Part shown: in pieces, positions 36,090 to 45,631 of the stretch
Numbering within the stretch: position 1 is the first letter of the stretch
How the letters are laid out: each line of letters begins with the position of its first letter
Source of the DNA: Parvibaculum sp963975745
GTDB taxonomy: Bacteria; Pseudomonadota; Alphaproteobacteria; Parvibaculales; Parvibaculaceae
Length of the DNA stretch: 64,000 nt
Assembly (NCBI RefSeq): GCF_963975745.1
Contig: NZ_CAXBIB010000009.1
Coordinates: forward strand, 81,479 to 145,478
Direction of reading: 5' to 3'
Program-made: the position numbers and the translations under genes
The notes under the pieces: generated by a model
Told to the model about the DNA's origin: nothing
Seen by the model: the letters and a program-made list of their open reading frames with translations, nothing else
Database searches by the model: none

Positions 36090-36851
36090 TCACTTCACCA
36101 GCTTCGGGCCGCTGCGCTTCGGTTCGTTCTCGAACAGAATGCCGAGGCGGCGGGCCACTTCCTGATAGGCTTCGATCAGCCCGCCCATGTCGCGGCGAAA
36201 CCGGTCCTTGTCGAGCTTGTCGTTGGAGCGGATGTCCCACAACCGGCAGGAATCGGGGCTGATCTCGTCGGCCAGCACCACGCGCACCATGTCGCCTTCG
36301 TACAAGCGTCCGAACTCGACCTTGAAATCGACGAGACGAATGCCGATGCCGAGAAAGAGCCCGGTCATGAAATCGTTGATCCGGAGCGCCAGCGCCATCA
36401 TGTCGTCGATTTCCTGCGGCGTCGCCCAGCCGAAGGCGGTGATGTGCTCTTCCGAGACCATCGGATCGCCGAGTTCGTCGCTCTTGTAGTAGAACTCGAT
36501 GATCGAGCGTGGCAGCGCGGTGCCTTCCTCGATGCCGAGGCGTTTCGAAAGCGATCCGGCGGCAACGTTGCGGACTACCACTTCACAGGGAATGATCTCG
36601 ACCTCGCGGATCAGCTGCTCGCGCATGTTGATTGAGCGGATGAAATGCGTCGGTACGCCGATCTCGTTGAGGCGCGTGAAGATGAACTCCGAAATCCGGT
36701 TGTTGAGGACACCCTTGCCCTCGATGACGGCGCGCTTCTGGTTGTTGAAGGCAGTGGCGTCGTCCTTGAAATGCTGGACGAGCGTGCCGGGCTCGGGGCC
36801 TTCATAGAGCACCTTGGCCTTGCCTTCGTAAACGCGTCTGCGCCGGCTCAT
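36090..36851 (-). CDS. purC: SAICAR synthetase PurC
   Basis: 253 residues. Makes SAICAR from CAIR and aspartate. YEGKAKVLYEGPEPGTLVQH, FKDDATAFNNQKRAVIEGKG and VDFKVEFGRLYEGDMVRVVL with DEISPDSCRLWD are conserved. First gene of the operon; the 337-bp gap upstream holds its promoter. Confidence 0.97.
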   Translation of the reverse strand: MSRRRRVYEGKAKVLYEGPEPGTLVQHFKDDATAFNNQKRAVIEGKGVLNNRISEFIFTRLNEIGVPTHFIRSINMREQLIREVEIIPCEVVVRNVAAGSLSKRLGIEEGTALPRSIIEFYYKSDELGDPMVSEEHITAFGWATPQEIDDMMALALRINDFMTGLFLGIGIRLVDFKVEFGRLYEGDMVRVVLADEISPDSCRLWDIRSNDKLDKDRFRRDMGGLIEAYQEVARRLGILFENEPKRSGPKLVK

Positions 36852-37188
36852 GTCGTGATTCCAATCGGTTGGCCCGGAATGCGGTGCCTTGTCGGATGTC
36901 CGCGGGGCGGAGGGAGCGCGAAAGACGGTCTGCGGAATCGGTCCTTCGGCGTGCGCAAGTTAACGCAAGGCCGGGGGCGATACAATGTATGTATAGTGTG
37001 CTTTTGCCGCAGCGCAACGCGGCATGAAATGCCCGGAAAATCAGCACCTTAGCTATTTCGTCGCAGCGCCGCGCCGGGGCGCCGATCGCGGTTGATTTGA
37101 ATGGGCCGGACGGCTATGCCTAGGGCCAGTTTCTGTGCTGCGGCGCCGGCCGCCGGCGCCTGACCATTGAACGGAGTGACCCGGTCCC
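36852..37188. promoter_or_regulatory. Divergent promoter region purC / ATPase zeta
   Basis: 337-bp gap without a gene. For purC (minus) a possible -10 TATACA (36990-36995 in reverse) lies 16 bp from TTGCGC (37012-37017). For the plus strand TTGATT (37092-37097), a 17-bp spacer and TATGCC (37115-37120) form a weak pair. I see no purine riboswitch or clear operator. Confidence 0.35.
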
Positions 37189-37506
37189 ATGTCCACCTTC
37201 GACAAGCGCGAAGACGGTTTCGAGAAGAAGTTCGTCCATGACGAGGAGTTGCGCTTCAAGGCCAATGCGCGCCGCAACAAGCTGCTGGGGCTCTGGGCCG
37301 CCGGTCTGCTGGGCAAGTCCGGCGCCGATGCCGACGCCTATGCGCAGGAGGTCGTCGCCTCGGACCTCAAGGCCGCCGGCGATCAGGACGTTTTCGACAA
37401 GGTCCGGGCCGATTTCGATGCCGCGGGCGTCGCGCAATCCGACCATCAGCTTCGCCGTACCATGGACGAGCTGATGGACGAGGCGATCCGCCAGCTTCAG
37501 GGCTGA
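37189..37506 (+). CDS. ATP synthase zeta subunit (DUF1476, F1 inhibitor)
   Basis: 105 residues. Alphaproteobacterial inhibitor of F1-ATPase hydrolysis, known from Paracoccus. MSTFDKREDGFEKKFVHDEE is the inhibitory N-terminus, followed by LRFKANARRNKLLGLWAAGL and a helical C-terminus. The gene end overlaps the convergent PAS gene by 10 nt. Confidence 0.88.
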   Translation: MSTFDKREDGFEKKFVHDEELRFKANARRNKLLGLWAAGLLGKSGADADAYAQEVVASDLKAAGDQDVFDKVRADFDAAGVAQSDHQLRRTMDELMDEAIRQLQG

Positions 37507-38039
37507 GGCGGACGCCTTAATGTCTGGAAAATCGAGATGCTGCCCAGCAGCAGCAGGTCCTGCGGACTCGTGCCCTCGATCGGCAGATGCAGGATTTCCA
37601 GTTCCAGGAAATCGCGGTTGAAGCCGCAGAGACGGCCTTGCGTCGCATGGATGGCGCGTTCGGTCGTGACCTGGCGGTAGACCTCGGCGTTGCCGGCCAC
37701 GCAATCGGGCTGATAGAGCTCCGAAATCGCCTGGCCGGTCGGGTCGAAGCCCAGCCAGCCGGTCAGTTGCGTACCGATCAGCCGCAGCCGCCAGTCGCTG
37801 CCTTCCGCATCCAGCGGTTCCAGCACGAAGATACTGGGCAGGATCGGTCCCATCTCGCGGCAGGGCAGGGCGGCGCGGCTCAGCAGGCGGTCGCCCCTGC
37901 GGTGGCTTGTCCAGAATTCGAGTAGCGCCAGCGATTGCGGATGCTGCGGCGTCGCGATTGGCGTCACATCGATTTCGATGCGAACCGCGTCCGCCGGTGG
38001 CAGACCCGCTTCATCCTGCTTTCGATATGTGGCGAACAT
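37497..38039 (-). CDS. PAS-domain protein (PAS_5 type), function unknown
   Basis: 180 residues, single-domain. The segment FWTSHRRGDRLLSRAAL followed by MGPILPSIFVLEP, WRLRLIGTQLTGWLGFDPTG and ISELYQPD matches the short stand-alone PAS family found in many copies in alphaproteobacteria. No output domain. The ATG at 38039 is the first; a TTG lies upstream. Confidence 0.75.
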   Translation of the reverse strand: MFATYRKQDEAGLPPADAVRIEIDVTPIATPQHPQSLALLEFWTSHRRGDRLLSRAALPCREMGPILPSIFVLEPLDAEGSDWRLRLIGTQLTGWLGFDPTGQAISELYQPDCVAGNAEVYRQVTTERAIHATQGRLCGFNRDFLELEILHLPIEGTSPQDLLLLGSISIFQTLRRPPQP

Positions 38040-38122
38040 GTGCGGCGCTTCCGTTTCTGGCGGCGACGTCCTCAAAGTCGCCCGCAAAGCGATAAAAAGC
38101 CCTTAAGTTATTCTATGCGGAC

Positions 38123-38827
38123 CTAATATCGATGGTCGGCGGCTGCCAGCAGGATCGCGGCAAAGCCTTTGGTCGCGGTTTTCCGGGCTCCGGCCTCGTC
38201 GAGCCCGTCAATCAGGTTTGCCGGTGTCTCCTTCATCCGATGCATGGCCGCCCAGGCAATGATCTCGATGGCGAGGCGTGCTGACAGCCGTATCGCCGGG
38301 CCGGGAGCGCCGGGCCGACCTGCCACTTTCAGCGCCACGGCGGCGATGTCGTCGCGGTAGTGACTACGCATGTCGGTCGAGAGCAGGGCATCGAACTCCG
38401 GAACCTCGCGGGCGCAATGATCGAGCAGCCAGACGGCGCGGCGCGCCTCGTGCAGTATGTCGTAAAGCTCGCCGCCGATGGTCGCCAGCGTTGTGCGATC
38501 GGGCTTTGCACCGGGGTTCAGCGCCTCTTGAAGCGCCGGCCATTCGGCAACTTCCGCGACGCGGGCGGCATAGACAGCCACCGTTTTCTCGATCCCGGGA
38601 TCGGCGAGGGGCAGGGCGAGCCTGTCGAGCGGACGGCCGCAGACCTTGAGGACGGCGAGGTGAAACAGCGCCTCCTTGCTGGTGACATAGAGATAGAGCG
38701 TCCCGGCGGAAACGCCTGCCGTCCGCGCCACGTCGGCCATCTGGGTGCGCTTGATGCCCATGTCGGTGAAACAGGTCACCGCCGCCTCGGCGATGTCGTC
38801 CAGTCGATTCTCGGCCTTGCGTCTCAT
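38123..38827 (-). CDS. TetR family transcriptional regulator
   Basis: 234 residues. N-terminal helix-turn-helix (~8-55: DIAEAAVTCFTDMGIKRTQM, DVARTAGVSAGTLYLYVTSK) and a helical ligand domain with no recognisable ligand site. I chose the ATG at 38827 because AAGGGAGAG lies just upstream; an ATG at 38899 has no ribosome site. Divergent from the PQQ dehydrogenase, with a perfect palindrome between them, so likely its repressor. Confidence 0.85.
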   Translation of the reverse strand: MRRKAENRLDDIAEAAVTCFTDMGIKRTQMADVARTAGVSAGTLYLYVTSKEALFHLAVLKVCGRPLDRLALPLADPGIEKTVAVYAARVAEVAEWPALQEALNPGAKPDRTTLATIGGELYDILHEARRAVWLLDHCAREVPEFDALLSTDMRSHYRDDIAAVALKVAGRPGAPGPAIRLSARLAIEIIAWAAMHRMKETPANLIDGLDEAGARKTATKGFAAILLAAADHRY

Positions 38828-38915
38828 CTCTCTCCCTTTGCGCCGCTGCCCCAAAAGGCCGGGCGATGCCAATTTCGTCAAGCCGCTTGCATCTGCCATC
38901 TGTTTTTGTTATATG

Positions 38916-38930
38916 AATGAATGATTCATT
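38916..38930. promoter_or_regulatory. Probable TetR operator
   Basis: AATGAAT-G-ATTCATT, a perfect palindrome with 7-bp arms in the TetR/PQQ-dehydrogenase divergence. It is 17 bp upstream of the dehydrogenase ATG and 88 bp upstream of the chosen TetR start. Confidence 0.6.
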
Positions 38931-38947
38931 TATCAAGAGGGTTTCCG

Positions 38948-40873
38948 ATGTCCCGTCGGTATTTTGCGTTGGGTGTTCTGACGTCCCTTCTTGTTGCGGT
39001 TCCGGCCTTGGCCGCGGACTGGAGGCATTACGGCGGCGACGCCGGCGGCCAGCGCCATTCGGCGGCGGCAGAGATCACGCCCGCCAATGTCGGCAGGCTG
39101 AAACCTGTCTGGACCTACCGGACCGGCGACATGGAGGCGCGTGCCGACGACATGAAGCACAGTGCCTTCGAAGGGACGCCGATTCTCGTTGGCGGTTTGT
39201 TGATCTTCTGTTCGCCCTTCAATGAGGTCATTGCGCTCGATCCGGGTACAGGCGCCGAGAAATGGCGCTACGACCCGAAAGTGACGACCGGCTACCGGCC
39301 GGGCAATCAATTCGTCTGCCGGGGCGTCACCCAATGGAGCGATGCGGAAGCCGCGCCGGGCGATCTCTGCGCGACGCGGCTCTTCATGGGCACGGTCGAC
39401 TCGCGGCTGATCGCGCTCGACGCGCCGACCGGGCAGCCCTGTCTCGGTTTCGGTATGGATGGCGAGGTCCGCATCGATCCCGGCATGGATCTCCAATGGC
39501 CCGGCGAATTCCAGATCACCTCGCCCCCCGCCGTGGCCAAGGGCGTCGTCGTCATCGGTTCGTCGATCAGCGACAATCGCCGCGCCGACGCGCCGAAGGG
39601 CAGCGTGCGCGCCTTCGATGCGCGCAGCGGCAAGCCGCTCTGGGCATTCGATCCGGTGGTGCGCGGCGCCGAGGACTTTCCGGAGGACTGGCCGCGCGGC
39701 GTCGCGGCGCGCACCGGTCACGCCAATGTCTGGGCGCCGATGTCGGCCGACGAGGGGCGTGGACTTTTCTTCCTGCCGACGTCATCGCCGAGCCCCGATT
39801 TCTTCGGTGGCTTGCGCTCGGGCGACAATCGCTATTCGAATTCCGTCGTCGCGCTGGAGGCGACAACGGGAAATGTCCGCTGGCATTTCCAGACCGTGCA
39901 TCACGACGTCTGGGACTACGACCTGCCGGCGCAGCCGAGCCTCGTGACCTTGCAGCGCGACGGCAAACCGCTCGACGCCGTCGTGCAGGTGACGAAGCAG
40001 GGCTTCGTTTTCGTCTTCGACCGCGACACCGGCAAGCCCGTCTTCGAAATCGAGGAGCGCCCCGTGCCGCAGGGCGGCGCGGCGGGCGAGTTCCTGTCGC
40101 CGACGCAGCCTTTTCCGGTCGTACCGCCGCCGCTGGTGCCGCAGACGCTGTCGGCCGACGATGCCTGGGGCCTGACTTACTGGGACCGCAAGGCCTGTCG
40201 CGAGAAGATTGCCGGTGCGCGCTCCGAAGGCATCTACACGCCGCCTTCGGCGCAGGGCACGATTATGTATCCCTTCACTGGCGGCGGCGCCAATTGGGGC
40301 GGCATGGCCTTCGATCCGGCGAGCCAGCTCATGTACATCAACACCAGCCGCACCGCGCATCTGATCACGCTGATCCCGTCGGAAGACTTCGAGGCGGCGA
40401 AGGCCGCCCAACCGAACGAGGAAATCTCGCCGCAGGCGCCGGCGCGCTGGGCGGTGAAGCGCGAACTCGTTCTGTCGCCCCTCGACCTGCCCTGCAATCC
40501 GCCGCCCTGGGGCATGCTGACGGCGGTCGATCTTTCCGACGGCACGATCGCCTGGGAAAGCGTGCTCGGCACGGTGCGCGATCTCGCGCCGGTGCCGCTG
40601 CCGTGGAAACTCGGCACGCCCAATCTCGGCGGTCCCATCGTCACGGCGGGCGGCGTCGTTTTCATTGGCGCGGCGATGGACGACTACCTGCGTGCCTTCG
40701 ATGCCGCGAGTGGCGAAGAGCTCTGGAAGGGCCGCCTGCCGGCCGGCGGGCAGGCGACGCCCATGACCTATGAATGGGACGGCCGGCAATATGTCGTCAT
40801 CGCGGCCGGCGGCCATTCGCGCGCGGGTACGAAACTTGGCGATTCCGTCGTGGCCTTCGCGTTGCCGGAATAG
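38948..40873 (+). CDS. Periplasmic PQQ-dependent dehydrogenase
   Basis: 641 residues. Signal peptide (~1-23, ending PALAADW), then an eight-bladed quinoprotein propeller with tryptophan-docking repeats (GAEKWRYDPKV, GKPLWAFDPVV, GEELWKGRLPAGGQ). HHDVWDYDLPAQPSL resembles membrane glucose dehydrogenase, but there is no N-terminal membrane domain and no cytochrome CXXCH. It is closest to the soluble glucose/quinate type; substrate unknown. The ATG at 38948 follows AGAGGG. No pqq genes are in the window. Confidence 0.85.
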   Translation: MSRRYFALGVLTSLLVAVPALAADWRHYGGDAGGQRHSAAAEITPANVGRLKPVWTYRTGDMEARADDMKHSAFEGTPILVGGLLIFCSPFNEVIALDPGTGAEKWRYDPKVTTGYRPGNQFVCRGVTQWSDAEAAPGDLCATRLFMGTVDSRLIALDAPTGQPCLGFGMDGEVRIDPGMDLQWPGEFQITSPPAVAKGVVVIGSSISDNRRADAPKGSVRAFDARSGKPLWAFDPVVRGAEDFPEDWPRGVAARTGHANVWAPMSADEGRGLFFLPTSSPSPDFFGGLRSGDNRYSNSVVALEATTGNVRWHFQTVHHDVWDYDLPAQPSLVTLQRDGKPLDAVVQVTKQGFVFVFDRDTGKPVFEIEERPVPQGGAAGEFLSPTQPFPVVPPPLVPQTLSADDAWGLTYWDRKACREKIAGARSEGIYTPPSAQGTIMYPFTGGGANWGGMAFDPASQLMYINTSRTAHLITLIPSEDFEAAKAAQPNEEISPQAPARWAVKRELVLSPLDLPCNPPPWGMLTAVDLSDGTIAWESVLGTVRDLAPVPLPWKLGTPNLGGPIVTAGGVVFIGAAMDDYLRAFDAASGEELWKGRLPAGGQATPMTYEWDGRQYVVIAAGGHSRAGTKLGDSVVAFALPE

Positions 40874-40950
40874 CCAGCAATCCGCTTGTCTTTGTCCCGT
40901 GCCTCCCCGCAGTATTGCGTCAGAAAAGCAAAACAGGGGAGGCACGGGTC

Positions 40951-41730
40951 ATGACCGTCTACAGTAACGTCACCATCGAGAAAAAAGGCGCGGTGGCGCT
41001 GGTACGCTTCGACCGCAAGGGCGCACGTAACGCCTTCAATCAGGAAACCATTCTCGAACTCACCGATGTCGCTCGCCGCTTCCAGGACGATCTCGAGACC
41101 CAGGCCGTCGTGCTGACCGGTACGCGCGAGGCTTTCTCGGGTGGTATCGATCTCAAGGAACGTGCAACCCGCGCGGTGACGGCCGGCACCGATCTCGAGC
41201 TGCGCCAGACCTATTATCGCGGCGTCCGCCTCTGTCAGGCCTGGGAGGACATGCCGCAGATCACAGTTGCCGCCATCGAGGGCATGGCGGTCGGCGCCGG
41301 CGTCGCGCTGCCATTGGCACTCGACTGGCGGGTGATGGGCAAGGGCGCCTTCCTCTATGTGCCGGAAGTGAAAATCGGCATCAATCTGCAATGGGGCGCG
41401 CTGCCGCGCCTGATCACGCTGGTGGGGCCGGCGCGTGCCAAGCGCATCTGCATTCTCTGCGAGCGCATGAGCGCCGATCACGCACTCGACTGGGGGCTCG
41501 TCGAAGAGGTTGCCGAGGACGGTCATGTGGTCGAGAAGGCGATGGAACTTGCCGCCGCCGCCGCGTCGATGCCGGCGCCGGCCGTGCGCATGGTCAAGGA
41601 AGCGGTCAACGCGACCGCCTATGCGCTGCACAAGGCGACCAGCTATGCCGATGCCGATCAGAGCCAGCTCTCGACCAATTTCCGCTCGGCGCAGGAAGAG
41701 AGCGACAAGTTCGTCAAGGGCAGGAAGTAG
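40951..41730 (+). CDS. Crotonase / enoyl-CoA hydratase family protein
   Basis: 259 residues. Crotonase fold: VRFDRKGARNAFNQETILEL, oxyanion-hole segments AFSGGIDLKE and EGMAVGAGVALPLALDWRVM. The first catalytic Glu of true hydratases (in GGGCE-type motifs) is replaced by Val/Ala here, while the second (PEVKIGIN) is kept. Hydration may therefore not be its reaction. GGAGG 9 nt upstream of the ATG. Follows the PQQ gene by 77 nt but no shared pathway is evident. Confidence 0.82.
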   Translation: MTVYSNVTIEKKGAVALVRFDRKGARNAFNQETILELTDVARRFQDDLETQAVVLTGTREAFSGGIDLKERATRAVTAGTDLELRQTYYRGVRLCQAWEDMPQITVAAIEGMAVGAGVALPLALDWRVMGKGAFLYVPEVKIGINLQWGALPRLITLVGPARAKRICILCERMSADHALDWGLVEEVAEDGHVVEKAMELAAAAASMPAPAVRMVKEAVNATAYALHKATSYADADQSQLSTNFRSAQEESDKFVKGRK

Positions 41731-41733
41731 CGT

Positions 41734-42456
41734 TCAGACGACGGTTTTGGCCTTCAGCCGCATCGCGATCTGTTCCAACGATTGCAGGTGGTTGCCTTCC
41801 TTGACCACATCATAGACAGCGATGTTCATCGCGCGCACCGACTTGCGCACGATCGCGCGCGTCTCGGGATGCTCGTCGAAATCGATGACGTTGAAGCAGC
41901 AGGTGTTCTGATCGATGGCGGCGAAGGTCGAAAGTCCGGTGCCGAAGGCCCAGCCGAGCACCAGACGATTGATGCCGCCATGTGCGACCAGCGCCAGCGT
42001 GTCCCATTCGGGCTCGGCGATCAGCGCCTCGAGCCCCGTCACCACGCGCGTATTCACTTCCTCGAAGCTGTCGCCGCCGGTATAGCGCGCGCCGGGCTTG
42101 TGGGCGTCGCGGAAGGCATAGGCAATCTCGCCGAGATCGGAAATCTGGGCACGGAAATTGGTGTCGCTCTGCAGCTCGACAAAGGCGTCGTGGCGTTCGA
42201 CGGCAAGGCCGCGTCCGGCCATCAGCAGTTCGGCGGTCTCGACCGCACGCGGGAAGCGCGACGCCACCACGCGGTCGAAGGGGATATTGGCCAGCGCCTT
42301 GCCGGTCAGCGCCGCCTGTTCGCGGCCCCAGTCGGTCAGCGGCACGGCGGCCGAATCGGCCACGCGGTTGCCCTTGTCGTCGACATAGGAAACATCGCCA
42401 TGGCGAAACAGATAGATGCGGCGGCGGCGTGCGCCGTCGAAGGCGGTACGAAGCAT
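41734..42456 (-). CDS. Histidine phosphatase family protein
   Basis: 240 residues. Phosphoglycerate-mutase-like phosphatase. Nucleophile motif LFRHGD, second Arg in ASRFPRAVETAELL and second His in ALVAHGGINRLVL. Substrate unknown. Convergent with the crotonase gene, only 3 nt between stops. Confidence 0.85.
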   Translation of the reverse strand: MLRTAFDGARRRRIYLFRHGDVSYVDDKGNRVADSAAVPLTDWGREQAALTGKALANIPFDRVVASRFPRAVETAELLMAGRGLAVERHDAFVELQSDTNFRAQISDLGEIAYAFRDAHKPGARYTGGDSFEEVNTRVVTGLEALIAEPEWDTLALVAHGGINRLVLGWAFGTGLSTFAAIDQNTCCFNVIDFDEHPETRAIVRKSVRAMNIAVYDVVKEGNHLQSLEQIAMRLKAKTVV

Positions 42457-42519
42457 CGGAAATCCCCGGAATTGCAGTGCCGCGCAGTATAGAGCGGATT
42501 GTGACGGCAGGGTGAAGCC

Positions 42520-43863
42520 TTACTCCGCCGCCTTGCCCTTGCTTGCTGCCGCCATTGCTTCCTTGCCGAACACCCGGGCGAAGATCGTGTCGACCTGCTT
42601 GGTGTGGTAGCCGAGGTCGAACAGGGCTTCGAGTTCGGCGGCCGAGAGCTTTGCCGACACGTCCTTGTCGGCCTTCAACAGTTCGAGGAAATTGCCTTCC
42701 CCACGCCAGACCGGCATGGCGTTGCGCTGCACCAGGCGATAGGCGTCCTCGCGGCTCGCGCCCTTCTGCGTCAGCGCCAGCAGTACACGCTGCGAATGGA
42801 CGAGGCCGCCCAGCCTGTCGAGGTTCTTCTGCATCTGCTCGGGATAGACCAGCAGCTTGTCGATGACGCCGGTGAGGCGGACGAGGGCGAAGTCGAGCGT
42901 TACGGTCGCATCCGGGCCGATCATGCGTTCGACCGAGGAGTGCGAAATATCGCGCTCATGCCAGAGCGCCACATTCTCCATCGCCGGGATCGCCATGCCG
43001 CGCACGAGACGGGCCAGCCCGGTCAGGTTTTCGGTCAGCACCGGGTTGCGCTTGTGCGGCATTGCCGACGATCCCTTCTGGCCTTCGGAGAAAAACTCCT
43101 CGGCTTCGAGCACTTCGGTGCGCTGCAGATGGCGGATTTCGGTGGCCAGACGTTCGATCGACGACGCGACGACACCCAGTGTCGCGAAATACATCGCGTG
43201 GCGGTCGCGCGGGATCACCTGCGTCGAGACGGGCTCGGGCTCAAGCCCCAGCGCCTTTGCGACATGTTCTTCCACACGCGGGTCGATATTGGCGAAGGTG
43301 CCGACCGCGCCCGAGATGGCGCATGTCGCGACTTCCTTGCGTGCGTTCACCAGCCGCTCGCGGCAGCGTTCGAACTCGGCATAGGCCTGCGCCATTTTGA
43401 GGCCGAAGGTCACCGGCTCGGCATGGATGCCATGGCTGCGGCCGATCGAGACCGTGTCCTTGTGTTCGAAGGCGCGGCGCTTGAGGGCGGCCAGCAGCGC
43501 GTCCATGTCGGCCAGCAGAATGTCGGTCGCGCGCACCAGCTGCACATTGAAGCAGGTGTCGAGTACGTCCGACGAGGTCATGCCCTGATGGACGAAGCGC
43601 GAATCCTCGCCGATGAATTCGGCCAGATGCGTCAGGAAGGCAATGACGTCGTGCTTCACTTCCCGTTCGATCTCGTCGATCTTCGCAACGTCGAAGACCG
43701 CCTTGTCGCCGCGCGCCCGGATATTCTTTGCCGCTTCCTTCGGGATCACGCCCAGTTCCGCCAGCGCCGTGCAGGCATGCGCCTCGATTTCGAACCAGAT
43801 GCGGAACTTCGTCTCGGGTTCCCAGATGGCGACCATTTCGGGCCGCGAATAACGGGGGATCAT
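42520..43863 (-). CDS. purB: Adenylosuccinate lyase
   Basis: 447 residues. Cleaves SAICAR and adenylosuccinate in purine synthesis. Signature GSSAMPHKRNP with TSSDVLDTCFNVQLVRATDI and catalytic His in GRSHGIHAEPVTFG. The ATG at 43863 is used; the upstream TTG-type extension is not supported. Confidence 0.97.
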   Translation of the reverse strand: MIPRYSRPEMVAIWEPETKFRIWFEIEAHACTALAELGVIPKEAAKNIRARGDKAVFDVAKIDEIEREVKHDVIAFLTHLAEFIGEDSRFVHQGMTSSDVLDTCFNVQLVRATDILLADMDALLAALKRRAFEHKDTVSIGRSHGIHAEPVTFGLKMAQAYAEFERCRERLVNARKEVATCAISGAVGTFANIDPRVEEHVAKALGLEPEPVSTQVIPRDRHAMYFATLGVVASSIERLATEIRHLQRTEVLEAEEFFSEGQKGSSAMPHKRNPVLTENLTGLARLVRGMAIPAMENVALWHERDISHSSVERMIGPDATVTLDFALVRLTGVIDKLLVYPEQMQKNLDRLGGLVHSQRVLLALTQKGASREDAYRLVQRNAMPVWRGEGNFLELLKADKDVSAKLSAAELEALFDLGYHTKQVDTIFARVFGKEAMAAASKGKAAE

Positions 43864-44044
43864 CGGCGCCTCTCGAGTGTTGGCGGGGCGGGCTTGCAGG
43901 AATGAGGCAGGGTGTAGCACCTGCATCCCGGGCGCTCAATAGGCCGCCGCAACTGGCGGATTTCCTTCCAAATCCGGTCGCCGCTGCGTTACCTTGACCG
44001 CCAAGCCGCGGCAGGCGGCAGCCAACATAAGGGAGGATCGGGCG

Positions 44045-45535
44045 ATGGGCAGGGCGCTTTCACGCAGGCATTTTCTGAAATCGACGGCGGCGACGGCCGT
44101 TGTTGCGAGCGCCTATGGAGCGGGTTTCCGCCCGGCGCTGGCCGCGCCTGATCTCGCGCGGCTCGATGCGCTGGGTCAGGCTGAGCTTGTCGCCAGGGGC
44201 GAGGCGACGGCGCAGGAACTGGTCGACGCGGCGATTGCCCGAATCGAAGAGGTCAATCCGCAGGTCAATGCGGTCGTCACCGAACTCTTCGAGCGCGGGC
44301 GGGAGGCAGCGCGTGGCGAACTCCCCGAGGGCCCCTTCACCGGCGTTCCCAATCTCGTCAAGGATCTCGACAATCTAGCCGGCGCGCGCACGACGTCCGG
44401 CTCGCGCCTCTTTGCCGACAATATCGCGGCGGCGACGGACCCCTTGATTACCGCCAACGAGGCAGCCGGTTTCATTATGGTCGGCAAGTCCAATACGCCC
44501 GAATTCGGTCTGCTGGGGACGACCGAGCCGCTCTTGCTGAAGCCTTCACGCAATCCGTGGAATCTCGAACATTCGACCGGCGGCTCGTCGGGCGGCGCGG
44601 CGGCGGCGGTTGCTTCGGGCATGGTGCCGCTCGCTCACGCGACCGATGGCGGCGGTTCGATCCGCATTCCGGCTTCCTGCTGCGGCGTCTTCGGTTTGAA
44701 GCCGTCACGCGGCCGCATCTTCCTCGGTGGCGACACGCTGCCGGGCGATATCGGCGTCCAGCATTGTGTCAGCCGTTCGGTGCGCGACAGCGCCACGCTA
44801 TTTTCTGTTACCGAGATGGCGGGTGAGGATGCCGTTTTCGCACCGGTCGGCCGCGTGACGGGACCGGGGAAGAAGCGGCTGAAGATTGCCTTCGACACGA
44901 TGAGCTATTACGGCACCGAGCCCGATGCCGACGTCAAGGCGGCGCTTGAGGAGACGGCGAAGCTCTGCGCCGATCTCGGCCACGAAATCGTTCCGGCCCG
45001 CAATCCGGTCGAGGGCGAGCCCTTCATCGAGGCCTTCCTGACCGTCTGGGCTTCCGGTCCGTCGCACCTGGTTGCGCTGGCGAAGGAAAACGGCCTCGAC
45101 CCGGAAGAAGTGCTCGAGCCCTGGACCAACGGCCTTGCCGTCTATTACGACGCCAAACCCGGCGATGCGATGGAAAAGGCATTGGCGGCGTTCGCGGCGG
45201 CGACGGCCCAGGTCAATGCCTTCATGTCCGGCTACGACGTCTGGCTGACGCCGATGCTGGCCTCGGCGCCGCCAAAGCTTGGCGAGCAGGACCCGCGCGT
45301 CCCCTTCGACACGCTGTATGAGCGCACCATCCGCTATGTCGCCTACACGCCGCTCCACAATGTCGCCGGCACGCCGGCCATGTCGGTGCCGTTGTCGTGG
45401 AACGACAAGGGCCTGCCCATTGGCTCGCAATTCGCCGCGCCCTTGGGTGGCGAAAAAGTTCTCTTCGAACTCGCCTTCGAACTCGAACAGGCCCGTCCCT
45501 GGGCGGACAAGGTCGCGCCGGTCTTTGCGGGGTAG
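44045..45535 (+). CDS. Tat-exported amidase (amidase signature family)
   Basis: 496 residues. Twin-arginine signal SRRHFLKSTAATAVVAS, so exported folded. Amidase-signature Ser-cisSer-Lys triad: Lys in NLVKDLDN, Ser pair in STGGSSGGAAAAVASG and GGSIRIPASCCGVFGLKPSR. The ATG at 44045 has GGGAGGA 7 nt upstream. Substrate unknown. Confidence 0.88.
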   Translation: MGRALSRRHFLKSTAATAVVASAYGAGFRPALAAPDLARLDALGQAELVARGEATAQELVDAAIARIEEVNPQVNAVVTELFERGREAARGELPEGPFTGVPNLVKDLDNLAGARTTSGSRLFADNIAAATDPLITANEAAGFIMVGKSNTPEFGLLGTTEPLLLKPSRNPWNLEHSTGGSSGGAAAAVASGMVPLAHATDGGGSIRIPASCCGVFGLKPSRGRIFLGGDTLPGDIGVQHCVSRSVRDSATLFSVTEMAGEDAVFAPVGRVTGPGKKRLKIAFDTMSYYGTEPDADVKAALEETAKLCADLGHEIVPARNPVEGEPFIEAFLTVWASGPSHLVALAKENGLDPEEVLEPWTNGLAVYYDAKPGDAMEKALAAFAAATAQVNAFMSGYDVWLTPMLASAPPKLGEQDPRVPFDTLYERTIRYVAYTPLHNVAGTPAMSVPLSWNDKGLPIGSQFAAPLGGEKVLFELAFELEQARPWADKVAPVFAG

Positions 45536-45631
45536 GACAAGGCCGCGGGGGGCATTCGTCCCGCCCGTGGCGGGCTTCGGCTCCGGGAAGTTCCGTCCAG
45601 GTGGAGATATCTGCCGTCGGATCGTCTGTTC

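Noticed and set aside
36852..37188. Purine riboswitch before purC
   Set aside because: No conserved three-way junction or loop motifs seen; only weak promoter-like hexamers.
39262..40773. 503-codon plus-strand frame inside the PQQ dehydrogenase
   Set aside because: Out-of-frame Arg/Ala-rich translation of the quinoprotein gene.
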